A stretch of DNA of 64,000 nt, taken from contig CAITEH010000005.1 in the NCBI GenBank assembly GCA_903891415.1, forward strand, positions 1 to 64,000, read 5' to 3'. Positions 9,293 to 18,309 of this stretch are shown here, in pieces; the first letter of the stretch is position 1; the number at the start of each line of letters is the position of its first letter. The stretch is from Candidatus Firestoneibacteriota bacterium. GTDB taxonomy: Bacteria > Oederibacteriota > D2-FULL-39-29. The notes below the pieces were generated by a model. It was not told where the DNA came from. It worked only from the letters and a program-made list of their open reading frames with translations, and did not search any database. The translations under genes and the position numbers were made by a program.

Positions 9293-10131
9293 TTTTTATT
9301 CTTCCTGAAATATGTTCTTATCACGATCGCTGTAAGGTTCATTGTTAAGACAAGCATTAGAAGGACCAGAGCTGTACCATAGGTCAGCTTGGACGGCATA
9401 TTTGGTATCTGAGTGGATATTATGAAAAGATGGTAGGGTAAAACCATTATCTGGTCCAAAAGAGAACCAGGCAGCCTGGGGATATAGAACGCTGCCGCGG
9501 TGAATAATATCGGGGCGGTCTCACCTGCTATTCTTGCGATGGAAAGTATGGTTCCGGTCATTATACCCGGAAGAGCGTGCGGTAATACTACATACCTGAT
9601 AGTCTGCCATTTAGAAACACCAAGAGACAGGCTGACCTCTCTGAATGACAGGGGAACGCTGCTTAGGGCTTCTTTAGATGTTGTTATTATTACCGGAAGT
9701 TCCATAATAGCCAGGGTAAGCGCGCCTGAAAGCAGACAAACGCCGAATTTCAGGAAGATAACAAAAAGTCCCAGGCCAAATAATCCGTAAACTACCGAAG
9801 GAACTCCGGCAAGGTTTACTATAGAAAGCTTAATAATACGCGTAAGCAGATTATCTTGCGCGTATTCATTTAAATATATTGCCGCCATGACACCGACAGG
9901 AAGTGCAATAATAACAGACAGCAGCACCAGGTAGATAGTACCTAAAATAGCAGGGAAAATCCCCCCGCTTCTCATACCGTTGCTCGGCATAGTTGTCAGA
10001 AATTGCCAATTAATGGCGGGAATTCCTTCTTTGATAATTACTATAATAATTATCAGTACCGGCAGCACAACTACAAGGGTAGTGGCAAGCAGAACCGCGA
10101 ACGCTATTTTCTGAGACTTTTTCGCGTTCAT
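9286..10131 (-). CDS. pstA: Phosphate ABC transporter permease PstA
   Basis: 281 aa, six-TM permease, '[59 protein letters not shown]'. Confidence 0.94.
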   Translation of the reverse strand: MNAKKSQKIAFAVLLATTLVVVLPVLIIIIVIIKEGIPAINWQFLTTMPSNGMRSGGIFPAILGTIYLVLLSVIIALPVGVMAAIYLNEYAQDNLLTRIIKLSIVNLAGVPSVVYGLFGLGLFVIFLKFGVCLLSGALTLAIMELPVIITTSKEALSSVPLSFREVSLSLGVSKWQTIRYVVLPHALPGIMTGTILSIARIAGETAPILFTAAAFYIPRLPGSLLDQIMVLPYHLFIISTQIPNMPSKLTYGTALVLLMLVLTMNLTAIVIRTYFRKNKKW

Positions 10132-10134
10132 TTA

Positions 10135-11010
10135 TTATTCCTTATTTTTATGAAGATACGTATCTGCTATAAAATTGATAATGAAAGTAATGACAAAAAG
10201 TACGGCTCCTATAGCAAAGAGAGACCTGTAATGAGAGCTGCCTCTTACAGTCTCTCCCATCTCCGCGGCAATGGTTGCCGTCATAGTCCTGACAGACTCC
10301 AGGAAGCCACTCGGTATAACAGCGGCATTACCGGTAACCATCATCACCGCCATGGTTTCCCCGATAACACGGCCAATACCCAGCATGACCGAAGCAATTA
10401 TCCCGGGAGTGGCGGCAGGCAGTATTATGCGGTACATTATCTGCCATTTTGTAGCTCCGAGCGCAAGCGCGCCTTCTTTATAATTCCAGGGAACGGCATT
10501 GATAGCGTCTTCAGAAATGGAAACAATAGTAGGCATTGCCATAAATGCAAGCATTATGCAACCCGAGAGTGCCGTCAAACCTGTAGGAATTCCAAAAACA
10601 GTTTTTATGACGGGAACCAGCGTAACCATGCCGACAAAACCTACAACAACGCTCGGAATTGCAGCCAGCATTTCCACTCCGGCTTTTAACAGATCCTTTA
10701 GGCCTTTTGGCGCAACTTCTGATATGTAAAGAGCTGCCATGATGCCCAAAGGCACGGCTAAAATAGTTGCACCTACAACTATAACCAGAGAACCCGCTAT
10801 AAGGGGAAGAATTCCAAATCTTGGAGAGTCTGAGGCCGGATACCAAAAATGGCCGAAGATAAAATCTTTGATGTTATATTCGCCAAAGAAAGAACCTCCT
10901 TCCTTAACCAGGAAAAAGAAGATAAGAATGACAAATATTATCGCGGCAATACCGGAAATAAATATCATTTTTTCTATTATGTAATCTCTTAACTTCTTTA
11001 ACCTGCGCAT
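10135..11010 (-). CDS. pstC: Phosphate ABC transporter permease PstC
   Basis: 'WYPASDSPRFGILPLIAGSLVIVVGATILAVPLGIMAALYISEVAP', 'GRVIGETMAVMMVTGNAA'. Confidence 0.94.
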   Translation of the reverse strand: MRRLKKLRDYIIEKMIFISGIAAIIFVILIFFFLVKEGGSFFGEYNIKDFIFGHFWYPASDSPRFGILPLIAGSLVIVVGATILAVPLGIMAALYISEVAPKGLKDLLKAGVEMLAAIPSVVVGFVGMVTLVPVIKTVFGIPTGLTALSGCIMLAFMAMPTIVSISEDAINAVPWNYKEGALALGATKWQIMYRIILPAATPGIIASVMLGIGRVIGETMAVMMVTGNAAVIPSGFLESVRTMTATIAAEMGETVRGSSHYRSLFAIGAVLFVITFIINFIADTYLHKNKE

Positions 11011-11025
11011 GGCATATCCTGACCT

Positions 11026-11901
11026 CTAATTTAGCGGAACAAAGTCAAGCGACTTTACCACCGCCTGGCCTTCGGAAGATAAAACAAAATCAAGGAACAT
11101 TTTCACCGTCAAGTTCGTACTGTCGGTTACATAAATAAATAAAGGCCTGGAAATTGGATATTTCCCGCTTTTCACATTATCTATTGTCGGCAGGATATAT
11201 TCGGATTTTTTTTCTTTTGCTACGGCAATAACAGTGTGTTTTTTAGAAATATAGCCCATACCAAAATAGCCAATGGCATTTGGATTCTGCGCTACTTCAT
11301 CGGAGATGGCCTGCGAGGAAGGCATCAGAAGTGCTTTCGGAGAGTATTCTTCCGGCCCTTTCGGTTTACCAAGTTTCAAGACGTGTTCTTTGAAGAACAC
11401 ATGTGTTCCCGAGTTGCTCTCTCTGGAAAGCAGAACTATCTTTGCATCCTTCCCGCCAAAATCCTTCCAGTTGGTCTTAGTCCCCATAAAGATATCTCTT
11501 AGTTCAGGTATGGAAAGCTTGCTGATACCGCAAGAGGGATTGACCACTACAGCCAGGCCGTCAAGAGCCACTTTATGTTCCGAAAATTCCATGTTTCCTT
11601 CTTTTGCTTTGGCCACTTCTTTCGCTTCCACACTTCTTGAGGACATTGCAATATCGCAGGTCTTGTTTAAGAGCGCTGCAAATCCCGTCCCCGAGCCGCC
11701 GCCGGTAACACCGACATTAATGTTCGGATGAAGTTTAGTGAACTTTTCTGCCCAGGACTGCCCGAGATTAACCATGGTATCCGAACCTTTTATCTGGAGC
11801 GAAACTCCCGGTTTCCCTTCATTACCACCACCCTTCGAACACGCGGTAAGAGCAAAAACAAGAGCTATTCCGCAAAAACCAAGTACGATCGCTTTTTTCA
11901 T
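11026..11901 (-). CDS. pstS: Phosphate-binding protein PstS (lipoprotein type, lipobox LTAC)
   Basis: 'ALTACSKGGG' lipobox; 'KGSDTMVNLGQSWAEKF', 'GGGSGTGFAALL', 'SRESNSGTHVFF'. Confidence 0.93.
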   Translation of the reverse strand: MKKAIVLGFCGIALVFALTACSKGGGNEGKPGVSLQIKGSDTMVNLGQSWAEKFTKLHPNINVGVTGGGSGTGFAALLNKTCDIAMSSRSVEAKEVAKAKEGNMEFSEHKVALDGLAVVVNPSCGISKLSIPELRDIFMGTKTNWKDFGGKDAKIVLLSRESNSGTHVFFKEHVLKLGKPKGPEEYSPKALLMPSSQAISDEVAQNPNAIGYFGMGYISKKHTVIAVAKEKKSEYILPTIDNVKSGKYPISRPLFIYVTDSTNLTVKMFLDFVLSSEGQAVVKSLDFVPLN

Positions 11902-12026
11902 AAATTCCTCCTAGCTTTCTGTATTATTAAACTGTTATATTTCAAGAGTCTGAAACGGGGCATAACCTGACTGCGGGATAATGTTTGAGTTTTTGTCTTC
12001 ATCTGGGCAGGATAATACAGGTTTAT

Positions 12027-12066
12027 TGTTAAGAATATGTTAAGATTTCGTTAAGATAGTGTTAAA
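12027..12066 (-). promoter_or_regulatory. Pho box-like array upstream of pstS-pstC-pstA-pstB-pstB: four direct repeats (TGTTAAG/TGTTAAG/CGTTAAG/TGTTAAA)
   Basis: Repeat starts at 12027, 12038, 12049, 12060, an exact 11-bp period. On the minus strand TTAACA-N5-TTAACG-N5-TTAACA-N5-TTAACA, followed by a TATTAT-like -10. Confidence 0.85.
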
Positions 12067-12185
12067 TGCCTTATTTTAACAATAAAATATTATTAAGATT
12101 CAATTAACAGTATTACAATAAACAGTTTATGTTTCTTATTTTTGGCAAAAACACCTAAAGAAAATAAGAATCCGGGAATACTTGA

Positions 12186-12989
12186 TCAGAAAGCCATTTT
12201 AACACCGGCAAATAAGCCCGATTGCTTTATCAGAAGATCAAAATCTCCGGAAATTTTATTTTCATTGAAATAAACGCTTTCAAATCTATAACCGGCGTTT
12301 ATTTCCAGGAGAGGAACAGGCCTTACAACAAGCGCGCCTTCATACATATAGGATAAACCTGTTACGGAAGTCTTACCCGCACCCGACGGATTTATGTAAT
12401 CAACATTATTGCTGGTCAAAGGATAGCCCTCTAATTCGGCTCTTACCCCGAGTATAGGCCCCAGCATGCAGGTAACTTTGGCTCCGCAACCAAGACTAAG
12501 CCAGTTGATCAAAAACCTTCCGGCTGTACTCCCGGGAGCAATTATTGCGCCATTTAATTTCCAATCATAAAAGTGTTTGGTAGCCCACATATACCTGCCG
12601 CTTCCAAAGAGGTCAAATTCAACCGAACCGAGCTCAAAATTTGCCCCGGCGTTCAGTACTATTCCACCCAGCACGGCGTCAATAGAAGTCGACATCGGCC
12701 CTCCGGACAAGCCGTTAAGTGTCATCGTTTGCATAGGCACTGTCCCGTACCTGAATGTTCCGCTCGCATAAATAGGCCCCAGAAGATTCTTTTTAACCGT
12801 ACCTTCCAGTATCGAGGCAGGAAAATCACCTGATATTTTTGCGCCTGGCATAGTGCTCAGTTTTTCTTCATAGCTCCCGCCGCTGGCTGAGAAATATCTC
12901 GCCGAGATATCCAAACCCAGAATATCTCCCGCGCTAACCCAGGTATTTAGTACAGCAAACAAGCTAATCACAACTAGTGCTTTTTTCAT
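12186..12989 (-). CDS. Hypothetical exported protein, probable outer-membrane beta-barrel
   Basis: Signal peptide; alternating-hydrophobicity C-terminus 'LLEINAGYRFESVYFNENKISGDFDLLIKQSGLFAGVKMAF' ending in aromatic residue. Confidence 0.65.
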   Translation of the reverse strand: MKKALVVISLFAVLNTWVSAGDILGLDISARYFSASGGSYEEKLSTMPGAKISGDFPASILEGTVKKNLLGPIYASGTFRYGTVPMQTMTLNGLSGGPMSTSIDAVLGGIVLNAGANFELGSVEFDLFGSGRYMWATKHFYDWKLNGAIIAPGSTAGRFLINWLSLGCGAKVTCMLGPILGVRAELEGYPLTSNNVDYINPSGAGKTSVTGLSYMYEGALVVRPVPLLEINAGYRFESVYFNENKISGDFDLLIKQSGLFAGVKMAF

Positions 12990-13268
12990 TTCTGAACTCC
13001 TCTGCTTAATATCAGTATTTTCTATGAGTACGCCACGTTACCTTAAAGTACTCAAGTCCTTCTAATGAATTAATAGCATAGTCAAGGTGTAAAGGTAAAT
13101 CATATTAGAGCAAGTCTCTACTTTCTATATCAAAAACACCTTTTTTTAACCGGTCATTCTCTACCTGCAACTAATCGGCTTGGATAGAGGCGCTGTAAAT
13201 TTTCCGGGCCGTAGAAACGAAAATGCACCAACAACACTTCTTGTTAATTCCCTGCTAAATAATTCGGT

Positions 13269-14807
13269 TTAAGAAATAGAAAGCCGGCAGCAAAAGGCCT
13301 CTTCGAAAAGGGCCATTTTTCTTTGCGCACCCCAGATGTTTATTCCTATATCGCCGCCTTTATAAGGTTTTATTTTAAAATAAATATTCCTTCCGGCTTG
13401 CTTTATTTTTATGTCTTTAACCAGGGAATTGCGGGAGCGATCCAATCCGTCGGCTATCCTGAGTATGCCGGATAGTTTTGAAACCATAACCTGGTCTTCA
13501 GAGTTCAAACTGCTGAATCCTTCGTGCTTAAGTTTTGGATGGCTCTTCCTGTGATACCTTGCAATATTGGCGATTATTTCTTTTTCGGTGTCGGTAAAAC
13601 CGGCAAGTTCAAAATTTTTAATAAGATAGTAGGAGTGCCAGTGATGCTGTTCATGCGAGATAAAAAACCCCGTATCATGCAACAGGGAGGCAGTCCTGAG
13701 AAAGTCTCTTTCGGTATTTGAGAAACCGCAGTTATTTTTCAATTTGTCAAATATTACTAAAGCTAATTTCTCCACCTGTTTAACATGCTTAAGGTCTACA
13801 TTTAAAGTCGAGGTCATGGTTTTAATTGAATTTTCACGGAGGATCTTAATATTGTCCGGTTTTCTGCTTGCGCCAAACCTTGAAATTGTGTCAAAAATCA
13901 ACCCTTCTTTAAGAGAACTGTCGCAGAAGCGTATTTTTTCAATTTTTAGTTCGTCAAGAACCGTAGCGAGGACCGCGGCGCCTCCCGCAATAATATCAGA
14001 ACGCCTGGGGTCAATACCCGGAATACCCGATATTTTTTCGGGAAGGCTCAAACTCAGAAGTTCTTCCAACAGATCCTCAAATTCTTTACGGTCAAACACT
14101 ACTTCTCCAATGGGGGTTTTTCTTGCTTCGCTTCTGCGCATATTTATCATGGAGCTTACTGCTGATATCGTACCGGAAGTTCCTATCGCTATTTCGTATT
14201 TTTCATTTTTTAGTTTCCTTGTTACGGGCACCAGCACTCCTCTGACATATTCCGCGCAATCTTTCAGGCCTTTACTTTTCATAATACCGCCGGGGAAATA
14301 TTTATCCGTCATTCTAATGCAGCCCAGCTTCAGAGAACTGGCAAATACTATGTTTCCCTTCTCAGCAAGGATGAACTCAGAGCTCCCTCCTCCTATGTCA
14401 AGAAGCAGTATTTTTTTATCGGACACGGGCAGAGCAGCCGCCACTCCCAAATATATGAGCCTGGCTTCCTCAAATCCGGAAACTACTTCCACTTTTATTC
14501 CGGCCTCATTCTTGGCCCTTTCAATAAAAACATCTTTATTTAAAGCTTCCCGTACCGCGCTTGTGGCGACGGCCCTTACAAACGCGTTATAAGAAGCGGC
14601 GATCTCTCCGAATCTGCGCAGGGTTTCAATCCCTCTATCCATGGCCCTATCGGTTATAAATTTCATATCTGTTGCTCCGGTCCCTAACCTGACAACTTCT
14701 CTTTCCCTGTCAAGTATCACATTATTAACCTTGCCGGAATCAGTTCTGACCACAACCAGCCTGATTGAATTGGTCCCAATATCTATGGCCGCAAAGTTTT
14801 TTTTCAT
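13269..14807 (-). CDS. Ppx/GppA family phosphatase (exopolyphosphatase) with C-terminal HD domain
   Basis: 'FAAIDIGTNSIRLVVVR', 'LLLDIGGGSSEFIL', 'IAIGTSGTISAVSSM', C-terminal 'TASLLHDTGFFISHEQHH'. Confidence 0.92.
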   Translation of the reverse strand: MKKNFAAIDIGTNSIRLVVVRTDSGKVNNVILDREREVVRLGTGATDMKFITDRAMDRGIETLRRFGEIAASYNAFVRAVATSAVREALNKDVFIERAKNEAGIKVEVVSGFEEARLIYLGVAAALPVSDKKILLLDIGGGSSEFILAEKGNIVFASSLKLGCIRMTDKYFPGGIMKSKGLKDCAEYVRGVLVPVTRKLKNEKYEIAIGTSGTISAVSSMINMRRSEARKTPIGEVVFDRKEFEDLLEELLSLSLPEKISGIPGIDPRRSDIIAGGAAVLATVLDELKIEKIRFCDSSLKEGLIFDTISRFGASRKPDNIKILRENSIKTMTSTLNVDLKHVKQVEKLALVIFDKLKNNCGFSNTERDFLRTASLLHDTGFFISHEQHHWHSYYLIKNFELAGFTDTEKEIIANIARYHRKSHPKLKHEGFSSLNSEDQVMVSKLSGILRIADGLDRSRNSLVKDIKIKQAGRNIYFKIKPYKGGDIGINIWGAQRKMALFEEAFCCRLSIS

Positions 14808-15562
14808 TTCTCTCCGGGCTGCGCCAATATTTTTTCAAGCTGGATCTTAAGTTCCGCGTTCACTTCTTCAAAACTTTTTGACGCATCTATGGAAGTAAAG
14901 CCATATTCTTTCGCCATAACATCAAATTCAGCCAGCATTCTCTTCTGGTACTCAATAAAACTGTCATAAAAGTCTTCACCCAGTTTCAAGTCCATGCCTG
15001 ATTCCCAGTAGTCAAGCCCCTCTCCGCCTTTTTCCCAGTAGTGTTCATTAAGATGAGCAGCATTAATTACCCGGGGCACCAGGTCTTTTATTTTTATTCT
15101 CAGGTAGAAAACCGCATCAGGTACCAGGGCAAAGCTGAAGGCCTTTCGTGTCCATTCTCTTCCGGCACCCCGTACCAGGGCTCTCACAAACGCAGTATAG
15201 ATATACCTGTCAGCAAGGACTATAAAACCTGATTTCAAAGCAGGAATTATTTGATGTTCAAGGCGGTCTGCAAAATCAGCAAGATAAAGCATGCTGAAAG
15301 TATAAACGTTAAGATTATGCCCTGCTTTTGCTTTCTTTATTTCGCTTCCCATAAGCGGTGACCTGGCCCAGCCGGTAGTCATAACACCATACCCTTTCAC
15401 CTCAAGCCACTTGGAAATATTTTCCATCTGAGTGGAACGGCCGACTCCGTCGGTACCTTCAAGAACTATAAGTTTACCTTTCAAGTCGTTCAGGTCAACA
15501 TAAGGCAGGCTTGCTCCGTAGCATTTTCCGCAGTTCAGAGGTTTTTCATTTGACATATACAT
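14804..15562 (-). CDS. Thymidylate kinase-like P-loop protein, paralog 2 (Walker A Lys->Arg: GTDGVGRST)
   Basis: 'KLIVLEGTDGVGRSTQMENISKWL', 'LADRYIYTAFVRALVRGAGREW'; N-terminal CGKC; overlaps end of paralog 1. Confidence 0.8.
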   Translation of the reverse strand: MYMSNEKPLNCGKCYGASLPYVDLNDLKGKLIVLEGTDGVGRSTQMENISKWLEVKGYGVMTTGWARSPLMGSEIKKAKAGHNLNVYTFSMLYLADFADRLEHQIIPALKSGFIVLADRYIYTAFVRALVRGAGREWTRKAFSFALVPDAVFYLRIKIKDLVPRVINAAHLNEHYWEKGGEGLDYWESGMDLKLGEDFYDSFIEYQKRMLAEFDVMAKEYGFTSIDASKSFEEVNAELKIQLEKILAQPGEK

Positions 15563-16259
15563 TCTCCTCTTTAGAAAGGAAGGCGCTTTGTTTATAATCC
15601 TTAAGCATATTTTTTGCCAGTTCACGCACCGCGGCTTGCTGTTTCAGTATAGATTGAGAAGCATCAATGGTGGTCAAACCGTATTCCGTCGTAAGGCTCG
15701 CGTATTCATCCAGTATCCTTGTTTGAAATATTCTGAAACTCTCTTTAGGGTCTTCGCTTAAACCCAAATCCATGCCGGCCTCGTGAAATTTTAATGTTGG
15801 ACGCCCGGTAAGTATTCTTTTTAAAGACACTTCTATTGGAACTTTAAAATAAAGCGCAAGATCCGGTTTTATCGCAAAGCCATAAAGGTCTCTTATCCAG
15901 TCACGGCCCACGCCTCTGACCGCATCACGGGCAAAGGCGGTATAAATATATCTGTCCGCTAAAATTATCATTCCGGCTTTTAAAGGCGGCATTATCAACT
16001 GGGCAAATCTATCGGCAAAATCTGTGGCATGGAGGATACTGAAAGTTGCAGGTGTAAGCAGGTTCTTTTTTTTACCTCTCTTGATGAGTTCGTTCACCAG
16101 AGCCGAAGAATTCCATTCCGTGAAAAAAACTCTGTAGTTCAAGGAACCAAGCCATTTTTGAAGAAGCTGCAGCTGGGTCGATTTACCCGAGCCGTCAATT
16201 CCTTCAACTATAATAAGTTTCCCGGGGTATTTATGGGGTGCTTCAAATTCTCTTGGCAT
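15546..16259 (-). CDS. Thymidylate kinase-like P-loop kinase, paralog 1 (canonical Walker A GIDGSGKST)
   Basis: 'KLIIVEGIDGSGKSTQLQLLQKWL', 'LADRYIYTAFARDAVRGVGRDW'; start trimmed to MPREFEAPHK with SD GAGGAG. Confidence 0.82.
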   Translation of the reverse strand: MPREFEAPHKYPGKLIIVEGIDGSGKSTQLQLLQKWLGSLNYRVFFTEWNSSALVNELIKRGKKKNLLTPATFSILHATDFADRFAQLIMPPLKAGMIILADRYIYTAFARDAVRGVGRDWIRDLYGFAIKPDLALYFKVPIEVSLKRILTGRPTLKFHEAGMDLGLSEDPKESFRIFQTRILDEYASLTTEYGLTTIDASQSILKQQAAVRELAKNMLKDYKQSAFLSKEENVYVK

Positions 16260-16269
16260 ATTTTGCTCC

Positions 16270-16764
16270 TCAGGCAAGCATCCGCAGGTGTTTCGGCGAC
16301 AGATTCCAAACCAAAAGACCCGCTTTTGAAAGCGCAGGGTCCGAGACATCAACGCGGCAGAGCCCGCCTTTCTTGATCTCCACAATTTGCTTATTTGTTC
16401 CACAAAGAACTCCGGCCAATTTTGACAAGAGCGGTTCATGCCCGATCAAAAGAATTCTGGGTTTATCCGCATTGTCTTCCAAAAAATCCAATACGTCATC
16501 GCTCTTCTTTGACGGCAAGAGCAGATCCGACACAAGAACTCTATTATCAAGGCCCATTTCTTTGGCTACAATTTCACTTGTTTGAACAGCTCTTTTTAAG
16601 GGGCTCGTTACCACAAGATCAAAGTGATCTACTATTTCTGCCAGCCCCCTGGCACCCTTGTTCATTTTAAATATTCCTTCTTCGGTAAGCTCTCGCTCCT
16701 CATCGATAGTACCCGCAGAATCTGCCGGTTCAGCTATGCCATGCCGCAGCAAATATATTTCCAT
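16270..16764 (-). CDS. sixA: SixA-type phosphohistidine phosphatase (histidine phosphatase superfamily)
   Basis: 'MEIYLLRHGIAEPAD', 'LVVTSPLKRAVQTSEIV', 'ILLIGHEPLLSKLAGVL'. Confidence 0.9.
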   Translation of the reverse strand: MEIYLLRHGIAEPADSAGTIDEERELTEEGIFKMNKGARGLAEIVDHFDLVVTSPLKRAVQTSEIVAKEMGLDNRVLVSDLLLPSKKSDDVLDFLEDNADKPRILLIGHEPLLSKLAGVLCGTNKQIVEIKKGGLCRVDVSDPALSKAGLLVWNLSPKHLRMLA

Positions 16765-17429
16765 TAGCGCACATCCTTTTGATAATGCCTTACATCCTGC
16801 CCTTCTACCATAAAGATAACATCTTCGGCTATGTTTGTGGCATGGTCGCCAATTCTTTCAAGATGCCTGGAAATTAAAATAAGTTCTAACGCCACAGGTA
16901 TATGTTTTGTTTCCGAAAGCATATAGGTCAAAAGCTCCCTGAAGATCTGATCTTTAAGCCCATCGACCTTATTATCTCTGACCAGAACTGATCTGGCAAG
17001 CTCAGCATCCGCTCTCACAAAGGCGTCGAGGCAGTCTTTAACCATTGTTTTTGAGATATCGGCCATCAACGGAATATCTATGAGCCGTTTTAATTGAGAG
17101 AACTTCAGGAGTTCCTTTGAAGCATCGGCGATATTTATAGCCTGATCCCCCATTCTTTCAAGTTCAGAATTTATTTTCATCGCTGACGTAATAAAGCGAA
17201 GATCCGTACCCGCCGGCTGATTTAAAGCGATAAGCTTAAGACAGCGGTCATCTATTTCGATCTGAAGTTTATTTACTTCGTTTTCTTTTCCATACACCTC
17301 TTTCCCGACACTTTCTTCCCTTTCCACAAGGCTCTTTATTGAAAGATGGATCATACTTTCAACCAAGCCGCCCATATAAAGCAATAGTTCTTTTAGTTCT
17401 GCCAGCTCAGAATCAAATACTCTAGTCAT
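16764..17429 (-). CDS. phoU: Phosphate transport system regulator PhoU (copy 2)
   Basis: Close paralog of 7020..7685; 'EVNKLQIEIDDRCLKLIALNQPAGTDLRFITSAMKINSELERMGDQAINIADAS'. Confidence 0.95.
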   Translation of the reverse strand: MTRVFDSELAELKELLLYMGGLVESMIHLSIKSLVEREESVGKEVYGKENEVNKLQIEIDDRCLKLIALNQPAGTDLRFITSAMKINSELERMGDQAINIADASKELLKFSQLKRLIDIPLMADISKTMVKDCLDAFVRADAELARSVLVRDNKVDGLKDQIFRELLTYMLSETKHIPVALELILISRHLERIGDHATNIAEDVIFMVEGQDVRHYQKDVR

Positions 17430-17835
17430 TATTACCTCCGAATTTCTCTTTCGTAAATTCGACTACGCTGCGCTCTATCTTATCCCTTACCTTTCTGAAA
17501 AAAGCCGGAGGGGTCCCGGTCGGATCAGGAATATTCCAGTTAATAAATTCTTTAGCCGGAGCTACAGGACAAATATCTCCGCAGCCCATTCCGATAACAT
17601 AATCAAAAACATCAATATTGAGTTCTTTAATACTTTTCGAACTTGCGTTGGAAAGATCTATCATTTTTTCTTTCATGAAGCTTATGGCATCCGGATTAAC
17701 CTTCCCCGAGGGTTTGGACCCGGCGCTATAGCTTTCATAAAACTCATGACCGTGAACTTTCCCAAAAGCTTCGGCCATCTGGCTCCTGCAGCTGTTATGT
17801 ATGCATAGGAACAATACTTTTGGCAATTTTTTCAT
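17422..17835 (-). CDS. Low-molecular-weight PTP / ArsC-like protein, canonical P-loop
   Basis: 'VLFLCIHNSCRSQMAEAF' (CX5R), 'YVIGMGCGDICP', 'NWNIPDPTGTP'. Confidence 0.88.
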   Translation of the reverse strand: MKKLPKVLFLCIHNSCRSQMAEAFGKVHGHEFYESYSAGSKPSGKVNPDAISFMKEKMIDLSNASSKSIKELNIDVFDYVIGMGCGDICPVAPAKEFINWNIPDPTGTPPAFFRKVRDKIERSVVEFTKEKFGGNND

Positions 17836-17883
17836 CCAAACCTCCTCCAGGATATATATTTCAGCTTAGATATTTTCACTTCC

Positions 17884-18309
17884 TCAAATCTCTGATTTAG
17901 AACTTATTTCTTCTGCTATTTTCCTTAATAATCCCGCCACTTTTGCGCCTATAAGATCCCTTGCAAGGCGAAAGAAAACAATTTCCGGGCTCTCAGGATA
18001 AGGGAGCGTCCATTTAAAATATTGTTTTGCCGTTAAAAATGGAGCGGAATCTTTACCGCCCAGATCTACAATAATATCAAATTCTCTGAAAGGTAATTCT
18101 TCTAAGCCTTTCGGCCTATATCCGGAAATATCCATGCCCTTTTCCTTCATGACCAGGATCGCAAGAGGGTTAACCGAACCGGCAGGTTTAAATCCTGCGC
18201 TAAAAAATGAGACGCCCGGAACACCTCTCGCCAGCATCTCAGCAAGTCCTTCAGCCATCTGACTCACGCAGGAATTATCCATGCAAAGAAACAATATTCT
18301 CATGATCAT
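17884..18309 (-). CDS. Low-molecular-weight PTP / ArsC-like protein, degenerate (P-loop Arg->Val, downstream Cys lost)
   Basis: '[18 protein letters not shown]' and '[14 protein letters not shown]' versus CX5R and GMGCGDICP in its paralog. Confidence 0.83.
   Translation of the reverse strand: MIMRILFLCMDNSCVSQMAEGLAEMLARGVPGVSFFSAGFKPAGSVNPLAILVMKEKGMDISGYRPKGLEELPFREFDIIVDLGGKDSAPFLTAKQYFKWTLPYPESPEIVFFRLARDLIGAKVAGLLRKIAEEISSKSEI

Noticed and set aside
13000-13268. Structured leader or riboswitch in the ppx-12186 gap
   Set aside because: No convincing conserved motif or long stem found by eye
13744-14592. 282-aa plus-strand ORF opposite ppx/gppA
   Set aside because: Antisense to a clear Ppx/GppA gene; Ser/Leu-rich antisense composition
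17422-18309. Arsenic-resistance operon
   Set aside because: No arsR, arsB/acr3 or other ars genes nearby; context is pst/phoU
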